Source of the DNA: Lachnospiraceae bacterium UBA2864
GTDB lineage: Bacteria > Bacillota > Clostridia > Lachnospirales > Lachnospiraceae
Direction of reading: 5' to 3'
Assembly (NCBI GenBank): GCA_002350525.1
Contig: DEFA01000022.1
Span: 7,552-71,551, forward strand
Length of the DNA: 64,000 bases
The notes beneath the pieces are model-generated. The model searched no databases and had not been told where the DNA came from. It saw nothing but the letters and a program-made list of their open reading frames with translations. The position numbers and the translations under genes are program-made. Below are positions 16,010-24,095 of this stretch, piece after piece. Within the stretch, counting starts at the first letter, position 1, and every line of letters starts with the position of its first letter.

Positions 16010-16780
16010 ATGAAGAAGGGGTTTCTTGTAGTCAGCAGAGGTTCGGTTGATGAGGATATAAGGGAAAAGTATCTTAAAGAACTTGAACTTATCATAAGCG
16101 AAAGGTTTGAAGATACCATGATAAAGGCGGCCTATACCGACGACAAGGTGAGACGTGAATTAAGGGAGAAGACCGGAGAGAAGGTTCCGTCTGTTAAGGC
16201 AGCCATGCTTTCCATGAGTGAAGAAGGAGTAACTGAACTTACGGTGCTATCAACGCATGTCGTATCGGGATATGATTACAGACAGATGAGTGAAGATATA
16301 TCCAGCTGTGGCACCCTGTTTCAGCGGGTCAGGGTTGCAAGACCGCTTGTGGAGATAGAGCAGGATTTTGATCTTGCATCAAGAGCCGTGCACAGTGTTT
16401 TTAAGGATAAGGTTGGAGACGGATGTCTGATACTTATGGCCAGAGGCGCTGATGATCCTGATACTGAAGAAACTATGGAAAAACTTGAAGAAGCGATTTC
16501 TGCCAGATTCGACGGACGGGCATATATTGCAACTCTCAATGGCAGCAGGGGGCTGACCAGAGTCCTGATGGATATGAAGAAACAGGGCAGAAGCGGTAAA
16601 GTGGTAGTGGTACCGTTCAGTTTTATCTTGGGCGAACTGAGAGATCACTTGTGCGGAGGAGAGAATTCTTTCGAAGACAGGCTTATGAATCAGGGGTATG
16701 AGCCGGTTATCGTTGAAGATGGATTAGGATTATATGATGCATTTCTCAGGTTATACCTGAAGCATCTTTATGAAGCATAG
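16010..16780 (+). CDS. CbiK-family (anaerobic cobaltochelatase-like) protein lacking metal ligands
   Basis: A 256-residue protein that aligns along its length with CbiK, the sirohydrochlorin cobaltochelatase: N-terminal LVVSRGS (CbiK has LVVSFGT), STHVVSGYDY (CbiK SLHIINGDEY), and VVPFSFILGE (CbiK LMPLMLVAGD). The three residues that hold the metal in Salmonella CbiK are all changed here. His145 corresponds to Arg145 in MARGADD, Glu175 to Asn177 in ATLNGSR, and His207 to Leu210 in LGELRDH. A cobaltochelatase reaction therefore looks unlikely, and no cobalamin genes are nearby. ATG 16010 is supported by AAGGGGG upstream. It lies between an esterase and trkA. The alignment was made from memory. 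Confidence 0.75.
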   Translation: MKKGFLVVSRGSVDEDIREKYLKELELIISERFEDTMIKAAYTDDKVRRELREKTGEKVPSVKAAMLSMSEEGVTELTVLSTHVVSGYDYRQMSEDISSCGTLFQRVRVARPLVEIEQDFDLASRAVHSVFKDKVGDGCLILMARGADDPDTEETMEKLEEAISARFDGRAYIATLNGSRGLTRVLMDMKKQGRSGKVVVVPFSFILGELRDHLCGGENSFEDRLMNQGYEPVIVEDGLGLYDAFLRLYLKHLYEA

Positions 16781-16830
16781 TATAAATGCATGACAGTATG
16801 GGTTATGTATATTGATATGGAGGATTGGTT

Positions 16831-18189
16831 GTGAACATTATGATTGCCGGCTGTGGTAAAGTCGGAAAGTCGATTGCGATGAGACTCTGTGAAGAAGATC
16901 ATCAGATCACAGTAATAGATATTGATGAAAATGCACTTTCGTCAGTAACAAACTCACTTGATGTCATGGGATATCATGGGGATTGTACAAGCATACAGAC
17001 TCTTCAGGAGGCGGGTATCAAAGATACAGATCTTCTGATAACGGTAACGAGCGATGATGAGAAGAATATGCTGACGTGTCTTATTGCACGTAAGGCCGGA
17101 GGGTGTCAGACTATAGCGAGAGTCAGAAGTCCTCAGTATGCAGAAGATATCAAGTATATTAAGGAAGATCTGGGTCTTTCCATGTCCATAAATCCGGAGA
17201 TGGTAGCGGCAGAGGAAATGCTGAGACTTATTCAGATACCTTCTGCTTTTGAGGTTGATACTTTTGCGAAAGGAAGAGTCAACCTTATAAGCTTTGTTGT
17301 TCCGGCGGGTTCGCTTCTGGACGGACTGCAGCTTAAAAACCTGCATTCCAGGATTGGAATGAACGCTCTTATCTGCATAGCCGAAAGAAGCGGAAAGGTA
17401 GTTATTCCGGGAGGTAATTTCGTTATAGAAGCCGGTGATAAGATATCGGTTACACTTGCACTTGTTGACGTTAATACATTCTTTAATAAGGTTGGTATAA
17501 AGACAAAACCTATTAAAAATGTACTTATAGCAGGCGGCGGAACAATGTCTTATTATCTGGCAAATAAACTGGGCACACAGAAGGTCGGCGTAAAACTTGT
17601 GGAGAAGAGACCGGACCGTGCGGATGAGCTTGCAGAGAAGCTGCCGAAGGCAATGATAATCTGCGGCGATGCCACGGATAAGAGCCTTCTTGCGGAGGAA
17701 TCTCTCGATGAGATGGATGCCATATGTGCACTCATGAACGAGGATGAAGAGAATATAATCCTGTCACTTTATGCCAATAAATATACAAATGCAAAGATGA
17801 TGACAAGACTTCACAGAGATTCTTATGAAGAGATAGTTTCGGAGCTTCCGGTCGGACATATAATCTCGACAAAAAAGATAACGGCCGATTATATTACCAG
17901 ATACATCAGAAGTATGCAGAATACCGCGGGAAGTGATGTAGAGACGCTATACAGAATGATGGACGGAGCAGCTCTCGGATTGGAATTCAATATCCGTGCC
18001 GGTTTTCCGGGAGCCGGAAAAAGTCTGAAGGATCTTCCTATTATAGACGGTACGCTGATATGCTGCATAAACAGGAACGGTAAGATCATACGCCCGGGAG
18101 GAAACGATACCATGGAAGTCGGAGACAGTGTGGTAATAGTAACTACTCATAAAGGACTGAAAAGTCTGGATGAGATAATCAGGAGATAA
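16831..18189 (+). CDS. trkA: Trk potassium uptake regulator TrkA
   Basis: Cytoplasmic gating subunit of the Trk/Ktr K+ uptake system; it binds NAD(H) or ATP and controls TrkH. It has two tandem RCK units: Rossmann motifs GCGKVGKSIA at the N-terminus and GGGTMSYYLANKL at about residue 235, each followed by an RCK_C domain (around residues 140-215 and 370-450). The length of 452 is typical of full-length TrkA. GTG 16831 is chosen because TGGAGGA is 7 bases upstream; the TTG at 16825 is too close. trkH follows after 9 bases, confirming the pair. Confidence 0.96.
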   Translation: MNIMIAGCGKVGKSIAMRLCEEDHQITVIDIDENALSSVTNSLDVMGYHGDCTSIQTLQEAGIKDTDLLITVTSDDEKNMLTCLIARKAGGCQTIARVRSPQYAEDIKYIKEDLGLSMSINPEMVAAEEMLRLIQIPSAFEVDTFAKGRVNLISFVVPAGSLLDGLQLKNLHSRIGMNALICIAERSGKVVIPGGNFVIEAGDKISVTLALVDVNTFFNKVGIKTKPIKNVLIAGGGTMSYYLANKLGTQKVGVKLVEKRPDRADELAEKLPKAMIICGDATDKSLLAEESLDEMDAICALMNEDEENIILSLYANKYTNAKMMTRLHRDSYEEIVSELPVGHIISTKKITADYITRYIRSMQNTAGSDVETLYRMMDGAALGLEFNIRAGFPGAGKSLKDLPIIDGTLICCINRNGKIIRPGGNDTMEVGDSVVIVTTHKGLKSLDEIIRR

Positions 18190-18198
18190 TCGGCAGTC

Positions 18199-19635
18199 AT
18201 GAATTACCGTTTGATATTACAATTTTTGGGTTCACTCCTGCAGTTTGAAGGAGCATTTCTTCTGCTTCCCTTTATAGTGGGACTGTACTATCATGAATCA
18301 CAGGCAAAGTATTTGCTTATTATCGCGGCGGCAGCGGCAGCGATAGGTACTCTTATGAGAATTATCAAGCCAAAGTCGAAAAAGCTTCATCCGAAGGAAG
18401 GCTTTATAGTTACGGCACTTTCATGGCTGCTTATGAGTCTGACAGGTGCCATGCCGTTCTTCATATCGGGTGAGATACCTCATTTTACTGACGCCGTATT
18501 TGAAACCGCATCGGGATTTACAACAACGGGAGCAAGTATTCTGACCGACATAGAAGGAATGGCCAGATGCATGCTGTTCTGGAGAAGCTTTACACACTGG
18601 ATAGGTGGAATGGGAGTTCTTGTTTTCATGCTGATATTCCTCAAGTCCAGTGCGGATGAGATGAATCTTATGAAAGCCGAATCGCCGGGACCGTCGGTTG
18701 ATAAGCTGGTTCCGAGAGTACGTACGACAGCATTTATCCTTTATGCCATGTATACAGGGTTAACTATTGTATCTATCGTATCTCTCTATATGGCGGGGAT
18801 GCCGTTCTTCGACTCGGTCTGCATAAGCTTCGGAAGTGCGGGAACGGGAGGCTTCGGTGTAAGGAGCGACAGCTGTGCGAGCTATTCGGCACTTTGCCAG
18901 GTCATAATCACTATATCGATCATATTGTTCGGATGTAACTTTAAGATATATTATCTGATCATCAGTAAAAAGTTTAAAGATCTTTTGAAATGCGAGGAAG
19001 TCATCTGTTATCTGATAATTTTTTCACTTGCAGTTGCAATTGTATGTATCTGTATAGTAAATGAAGCAGGTTCAGTAGGTGAAAGTGTCAGAACCTCGGC
19101 TTTCCAGGTTGCGTCTATAATGACCACAACGGGTTATGCCACGGTGGATTTCGACAAATGGAACACACTTGCCAGAGCGGTAATGGTTCTTGTTATGTTT
19201 ATAGGAGCCTGTGCCGGAAGTACGGGCGGTGGTATAAAAGTTTCAAGATGGGTACTATATTTTAAACAGATCAAGAGAGAGATATCCAAGTATACACATC
19301 CGCGTTCGGTCAATAAGATCAGACTTGACGGAAATGTAGTGGACGAGGATACCATCAGAGGCGCAAATGTATTTCTGATGGCTTATGCATGTGTATTCAT
19401 CACATCATTCATGATCATCTGTCTTGAGAACAGAGATCTTGTTACGACATTTACATCGGTTGCGGCAACGATCAACAATATCGGTCCGGGTCTCGGAGAA
19501 GTAGGACCGATGGGAGGATTTTCAACATTTTCCGGTTTATCAAAATGGGTATTCATCTTTGATATGATTGCAGGAAGACTTGAGCTTTTCCCTGTACTTA
19601 TAATGTTCGCACCGTCGACATGGAAGAAGAAGTAA
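18199..19635 (+). CDS. trkH: Trk potassium channel subunit TrkH
   Basis: Membrane K+ translocation subunit of the Trk system. Its 478 residues contain four M1-P-M2 repeats. Filter-region glycines are visible in TTTGASI, SAGTGGFGV, TTTGYATV and NNIGPGLGEVG. It lies 9 bases after trkA and probably depends on the same ribosome pool. A bidirectional terminator at 19650 separates it from the convergent minus-strand gene. Confidence 0.96.
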   Translation: MNYRLILQFLGSLLQFEGAFLLLPFIVGLYYHESQAKYLLIIAAAAAAIGTLMRIIKPKSKKLHPKEGFIVTALSWLLMSLTGAMPFFISGEIPHFTDAVFETASGFTTTGASILTDIEGMARCMLFWRSFTHWIGGMGVLVFMLIFLKSSADEMNLMKAESPGPSVDKLVPRVRTTAFILYAMYTGLTIVSIVSLYMAGMPFFDSVCISFGSAGTGGFGVRSDSCASYSALCQVIITISIILFGCNFKIYYLIISKKFKDLLKCEEVICYLIIFSLAVAIVCICIVNEAGSVGESVRTSAFQVASIMTTTGYATVDFDKWNTLARAVMVLVMFIGACAGSTGGGIKVSRWVLYFKQIKREISKYTHPRSVNKIRLDGNVVDEDTIRGANVFLMAYACVFITSFMIICLENRDLVTTFTSVAATINNIGPGLGEVGPMGGFSTFSGLSKWVFIFDMIAGRLELFPVLIMFAPSTWKKK

Positions 19636-19649
19636 ATAATAAAATAAAA

Positions 19650-19687
19650 AACAACTTAGAATACAATGCTGTATCCTAAGTTGTTTT
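19650..19687. terminator. Bidirectional terminator between trkH and the PRTase-like gene
   Basis: AACAACTTAG (19650-19659) pairs with CTAAGTTGTT (19676-19685), extended inward by ATACA/TGTAT around an ATGC loop with one mismatch. It has A-rich 5' and T-rich 3' flanks, so it can end both converging transcripts. Confidence 0.88.
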
Positions 19688-19714
19688 AATAAATACTTAA
19701 ATATTCGATTCGGA

Positions 19715-20353
19715 TTATCTTATCTCCGAATAACCGCCTGCTGATACAAGACCGTCAAGCTTAACACCAGACTGGCAGTAAGGGCAGTTATGGGATGAAT
19801 ATGACGCATAACCTTCGATATCATTTTTGTGGAATATCGAATGTATCTCATGACCTTCCACCTCATCGGAAGCTGAGAAAATTGCTGAGATTCCTGAAAT
19901 GGATCCGCCATAGTATTCTATACATTCAATAGCCTTCTCGGTTGTATGTCCGGTTGTGATAGTAGCAAGAAGTAAGAGAACATGTCTCGAATGGATCATC
20001 GGGATGACATTATCCTTGAAGGTGAGTTGACCTACGGAATTAACTTCAGGTGTGATAACATACATGGTTCCGTGCTGGTTCATGCTGATGATTCCGGAAG
20101 CAGTAAGCTCATCTGCGAGATATGCGCCGATCACCTCAGTGCCGTCTATACATACGATAGTATCTATGACTGAGGAAGCAATATACTCGGAGGCCATAGA
20201 CTTTGCAACTGCCTTAGCTTCGCTTGAACGGGCCTTGAGAGTGGTAAGATCTATGTAATAGTTGATATGTGACGATGTTGTAGCAAAGTGTCCCTGAGAT
20301 ACTTTAAGCTTGATCTGATTGTTATACGGTGAATCTACTTTAAATGTTTGCAT
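19715..20353 (-). CDS. Orotate phosphoribosyltransferase-like protein with altered PRPP loop
   Basis: A 212-residue protein that resembles PyrE-type phosphoribosyltransferases. The N-terminal part is IDLTTLKARSSEA, followed by a strand-loop TIVCIDGTEVIGAYLADEL. The PRPP-loop position reads LLLLATITTGHTTEKAI (about 126-142), where the usual pair of acidic residues (VVDDxxTTG) is replaced by Ala130-Thr131. A C-terminal CPYC (190-193) could bind metal or be redox active. AAGGGGG precedes the ATG, and a consensus promoter lies at 20407-20435. It is divergent from addB. Because key PRPP residues differ, true OPRT activity is doubtful; it may be a nucleotide-binding regulator. Confidence 0.72.
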   Translation of the reverse strand: MQTFKVDSPYNNQIKLKVSQGHFATTSSHINYYIDLTTLKARSSEAKAVAKSMASEYIASSVIDTIVCIDGTEVIGAYLADELTASGIISMNQHGTMYVITPEVNSVGQLTFKDNVIPMIHSRHVLLLLATITTGHTTEKAIECIEYYGGSISGISAIFSASDEVEGHEIHSIFHKNDIEGYASYSSHNCPYCQSGVKLDGLVSAGGYSEIR

Positions 20354-20382
20354 ATTAGTCCCCCTTTTGTACTACACCTATG

Positions 20383-20411
20383 TTGTATATGGTAATTTAC
20401 TCATATATTAT
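20383..20411 (+). promoter_or_regulatory. Promoter candidate for addB-addA
   Basis: TTGTAT (20383-20388), 17 bases, TATTAT (20406-20411), about 70 bases before the addB start. Its -10 coincides with the -10 of the divergent minus-strand promoter. Confidence 0.5.
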
Positions 20412-20435
20412 AACTATTTCGATTATAAGTGTCAA
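20407..20435 (-). promoter_or_regulatory. Consensus promoter of the minus-strand PRTase-like gene
   Basis: On the minus strand this reads TTGACA (20435-20430), 17 bases, TATAAT (20412-20407), a perfect sigma-A consensus, about 54 bases before the start codon at 20353. Confidence 0.85.
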
Positions 20436-20480
20436 AAGCGATTTAGGATATATTTAATTACATTTATTATGAGGAGTTAT

Positions 20481-23400
20481 ATGAGAGCTCAGAATGAATT
20501 ATATGTAGGGCCGTCAGGCTCGGGAAAATCAGCCGCACTTTCGCGTTATATTCTGGAACAGGCACATGAGAATCCTGATAAGAGTTATTATCTCATCGTA
20601 CCGGATCAGTCCGCTAGTGCCTATGAGAAGAGACTTCTCGGAATGAACAGGGATCTCTTCAACATAGCAGGTCTTCTTAATGTGGATATTCTGGGTATGT
20701 CCAGACTCGCATTCAGAGTATTTGAAGAATATGATGTTCCGTCAGGCAGGGTACTCGAAGAGTTCGAGAGAAGCATGATGGTAAGAGCGGCATGCTCTAA
20801 GGTTGCGAATCTCATGAAAGTATACGGCGGAAGTATCGATAAGAAGGGATTTATAAGCCAGGCCAAGTCACTTATATCGGAACTGCTGCAGTTCGGTATC
20901 ACACTGGATGATATCAAGCTTATTTCCGATAAACTTAAGGAACAGGGAGCCGATACACTTTCCGATAAGCTGAATGATATCAAGCTTATTTATGAAGAGA
21001 TAAGAGTCAGGTTTCTCTGGAATTCGGGAGCCGAACTTCCTGAAGAGAGAATGAAGATATTTGCGGATTGTCTTCGGGATAAGTCCGTAAAGAGTATCGT
21101 GGACGGGGCAGTAATAGTATTCGATGAATTCAGAGGTTTTACACCGGATCAGTTTGAGATAATCAGAGGACTTAATGAGAGAGCGGAGAAACTTATATTC
21201 GGCCTTACCATGGAAGGAGCGGATATCAGAACGGGCAAAGAGATAAAGGAGCACGAGCTGTTTTATCAGAGTTATACAACATATAAAACGCTTATGGAAA
21301 TCCTGGGGACTGTACCTGTGATAAAGTATTATGAGAGAGGCACAGATATTTCGAGATTTGCAAAAGAATCGGGCCTTGCTCATCTTGAGAAGGGAATATT
21401 CAGATTCCCTATCAAAGAGTATGTGGGAGTGCCGGATGATATCGAAATCCGGAGAGCGGATGATCAGGTGGCGGAGATCAAAGTTGTAGCAGAGGATATT
21501 CTGAGGCAGGTGAAACAAGGTGCCAGATTTAAGGATTTTGCCGTGGTAACCGGCGATATGAAGGGTCTCAGTGCTTATGCGGAGGGTGTATTCAGAGATT
21601 ACGGGATTCCCGTATTTATGGATCAGTCCAAGAGTATAGGAAAGAATCCTTATACTGAAGGGCTTATCAAACTGCTCCAGATTATAGATAAAGATTTTAA
21701 TTACGACAGCATATTCGGATTTATCAAACTCGGGCTTGTGGGGGAGGATATATCCGGAGCTCTTGATGTGCTTGAAAATCACTGTCTGAGACATGGTATC
21801 AGAGGCAGGAAAATATGGGAAAAAACCATTGAAGTATCCAAAGATTCCTTACCGGAAGAATTAAAAGATGAGATAGCAGATGACTATGCAAATTGCGAAA
21901 AAGCAAGAGCGGCGGTTATGGATCTTCTCGCGCCGATGCTTGAACTGAACAGAAAATCCGAAAGGGTTTCAAATATATCTCAGGCTTTAAGAATCATGAT
22001 GTCGGCGGAAAAGCTGGATTATGAGAAGAAGATTGAAGAAACTGTCGGAGTGTATGAAAAACTCGGAAAACCTGCGGAAGCGAATGCAATGAAAGCTCTT
22101 TACGAAAAGCTTTGTTCTATGTTTGACAGTATGGATGAGATGCTGGGATATGAAGAAGTAAGCATTCATGATTATCTGGAAATCATTTCTTCCGGAACAG
22201 AGGATATGAAACTGGGTGTTATCCCGCCTACGCTGGATTCCGTTACGATCGCGGACTGTGAAAGAAGCCGTCTGGACCGCGTAAAGACAATATATTTCAT
22301 AAATATGAATGACGGAATACTTCCGGGAACGGCATCGGGCGGAAAACTTCTGTCCGACAGAGATAAGGACAGGATAGAAACACTTTTTGCAGATAACGGA
22401 ATAATGAAAAAACTTGCTCCGAACGATAAGATTCAAAGTTATATGGAGCAGTTTTATATATATCAGATGCTGACGAAGCCGGAGAAAAAACTTGTGCTTT
22501 CGTATGCGGATACCGGAAGAGACGGCAAGGCTATGGAAGTGTCATATATTCTCGGACGTATAAAGAGACTGTTCCCGAAACTTGAAACGGTAAGGAAAAC
22601 ACCTAAACCTTTTAACGGAACCAGGGCTACGGATATATATTACTTCACGGACAGTATAAGAAATGCAATGGGAATGTTGAGAGACAGAAACATTGCCGAA
22701 CTTGAAACAGAAGAAAGATTTACATCGGAAATAAATGATATAGCGTCATTCAGAAAGCAGGATCCGGAATGTTTTGATTTTGATGACAGGGCAGTACTGT
22801 ACAGCAATAAGGCCGAACAGCTTCCGCAGAATATCATGAAGGATCTGAAACTCGATATATCGGTATCGAAGATGGAAAGCTATGCGGGGTGCCCGTATTC
22901 GTATTTCTTAAAGTATATTCTTAAACTGTCTCCGCGTGAAGAAAAACAGCTGGACAACCTTGATGTGGGCAACATTCTTCACAGGGCTTTGGAACTGGCC
23001 GGTGAGACGGTAAAGGATCTTTTCGGCAATGACTGGAAAAAGATTAAAGATGTTTCATTGGAAAAGATATCAAAGGAATCCCTTGATCGGGCACTTTCCG
23101 AAAATGAGTTCTTCAAGGATGAGGGTGAACAGGATAAAGGGAAGAATGATGTGGTAAGAGAGCAGCTTTTAAACGTTATGGATAGATCGATGAAGACTAT
23201 CAGGTATCAGATTTCCAAAGGCGAGTTGCTTCCTGAAACGTTTGAGCAGACTTTTTCCGCAACATTCACGGTTTCGCGCCCTGACGGAGAGAAACTGCCG
23301 ATAACAATAAACGGAAAGATTGACAGGGTAGACAGTTATGATTCGGAAGATGAGAGAATATTTCGAATCATAGATTATAAGACAGGTGATAAAAAGTTTG

Positions 23401-24095
23401 ATCCGAAACGTATCGAACAGGGACTGGATCTTCAGTTGTCGGTATATATGGATGTAATCAATGAAATATTAAAGAGGGAATACAAAGATAAGTGTGTTAT
23501 ACCGGCAGGTATGTACTATTATCATGTTTCCAATCCGGAAATCAGGCTTACGGATCAGGTTCTTGCATCGGCAGAAGGAGATGAAGCCGCTGCTGCCGAA
23601 AAGTCACAGTTACAGCAGTTGAGATTGAACGGTGCAATAAATATAGATGATCCTGAAAAACATAGGATAACCGAACTTCAGGAAGAAGGAATAGTTGATG
23701 AAACCGGCGCTGTCAGAAAAGGAACGGTGTTGTCACTGGACAGCGGACGCAGTGCTGATACATATTCAAAGTCTACGGCTGTGGTTGTTACAAAACAAAT
23801 GGAAGGCCTTGGCAAATTCGGACGAAACAAGATGGCAGAACTGACCGAACAGATGTTGGGTGGAGACATAAGTAAAACCCCGATCAGAATGGGACGAGGC
23901 GGAAAAGTCAGATGTACTTACTGTGATTACAGACAGATCTGCAGATTCGGAAGCTATGGAGGAAAAATCAGGTACATTCCGGATGATGCGGAAAGCTCAA
24001 TAGAAACCATAGCACGTATAACAGATAATATAGAGGAAAGGTCTCAATATGACAGATTGGAACAAAGCACAATTAAAAGTTCTGGAAAGTCTTAA
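20481..24095 (+). CDS. addB: ATP-dependent helicase/nuclease subunit B (AddB)
   Basis: Subunit of the AddAB helicase-nuclease that processes double-strand breaks for RecA-dependent repair. The Walker A-like GPSGSGKSAAL is near residue 10. The C-terminal RecB-type nuclease domain has IIDYKTGDK. Four iron-sulphur cysteines are visible: one in YAGCPYSYFL and three in CTYCDYRQIC (C-x2-C-x5-C), the spacing known for AddB. Its 1204 residues are usual. The start is ATG 20481, with GAGGAG just upstream; the frame is open for 54 codons further back, but those overlap the divergent gene and promoters. The 3' end overlaps addA by 47 bases. Confidence 0.96.
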   Translation: MRAQNELYVGPSGSGKSAALSRYILEQAHENPDKSYYLIVPDQSASAYEKRLLGMNRDLFNIAGLLNVDILGMSRLAFRVFEEYDVPSGRVLEEFERSMMVRAACSKVANLMKVYGGSIDKKGFISQAKSLISELLQFGITLDDIKLISDKLKEQGADTLSDKLNDIKLIYEEIRVRFLWNSGAELPEERMKIFADCLRDKSVKSIVDGAVIVFDEFRGFTPDQFEIIRGLNERAEKLIFGLTMEGADIRTGKEIKEHELFYQSYTTYKTLMEILGTVPVIKYYERGTDISRFAKESGLAHLEKGIFRFPIKEYVGVPDDIEIRRADDQVAEIKVVAEDILRQVKQGARFKDFAVVTGDMKGLSAYAEGVFRDYGIPVFMDQSKSIGKNPYTEGLIKLLQIIDKDFNYDSIFGFIKLGLVGEDISGALDVLENHCLRHGIRGRKIWEKTIEVSKDSLPEELKDEIADDYANCEKARAAVMDLLAPMLELNRKSERVSNISQALRIMMSAEKLDYEKKIEETVGVYEKLGKPAEANAMKALYEKLCSMFDSMDEMLGYEEVSIHDYLEIISSGTEDMKLGVIPPTLDSVTIADCERSRLDRVKTIYFINMNDGILPGTASGGKLLSDRDKDRIETLFADNGIMKKLAPNDKIQSYMEQFYIYQMLTKPEKKLVLSYADTGRDGKAMEVSYILGRIKRLFPKLETVRKTPKPFNGTRATDIYYFTDSIRNAMGMLRDRNIAELETEERFTSEINDIASFRKQDPECFDFDDRAVLYSNKAEQLPQNIMKDLKLDISVSKMESYAGCPYSYFLKYILKLSPREEKQLDNLDVGNILHRALELAGETVKDLFGNDWKKIKDVSLEKISKESLDRALSENEFFKDEGEQDKGKNDVVREQLLNVMDRSMKTIRYQISKGELLPETFEQTFSATFTVSRPDGEKLPITINGKIDRVDSYDSEDERIFRIIDYKTGDKKFDPKRIEQGLDLQLSVYMDVINEILKREYKDKCVIPAGMYYYHVSNPEIRLTDQVLASAEGDEAAAAEKSQLQQLRLNGAINIDDPEKHRITELQEEGIVDETGAVRKGTVLSLDSGRSADTYSKSTAVVVTKQMEGLGKFGRNKMAELTEQMLGGDISKTPIRMGRGGKVRCTYCDYRQICRFGSYGGKIRYIPDDAESSIETIARITDNIEERSQYDRLEQSTIKSSGKS

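Noticed and set aside
16010..16780. Annotating the CbiK-like gene as a functional cobaltochelatase
   Set aside because: All three known metal ligands are replaced and no cobalamin genes are nearby.
20319..20480. 54-codon N-terminal extension of addB
   Set aside because: It would overlap the divergent gene and both promoters; GAGGAG before ATG 20481 and the normal AddB start favour the shorter form.
20868..21794. Antisense open frame of 308 codons opposite addB
   Set aside because: It lies wholly inside a secure addB reading frame and has no ribosome site or motif.
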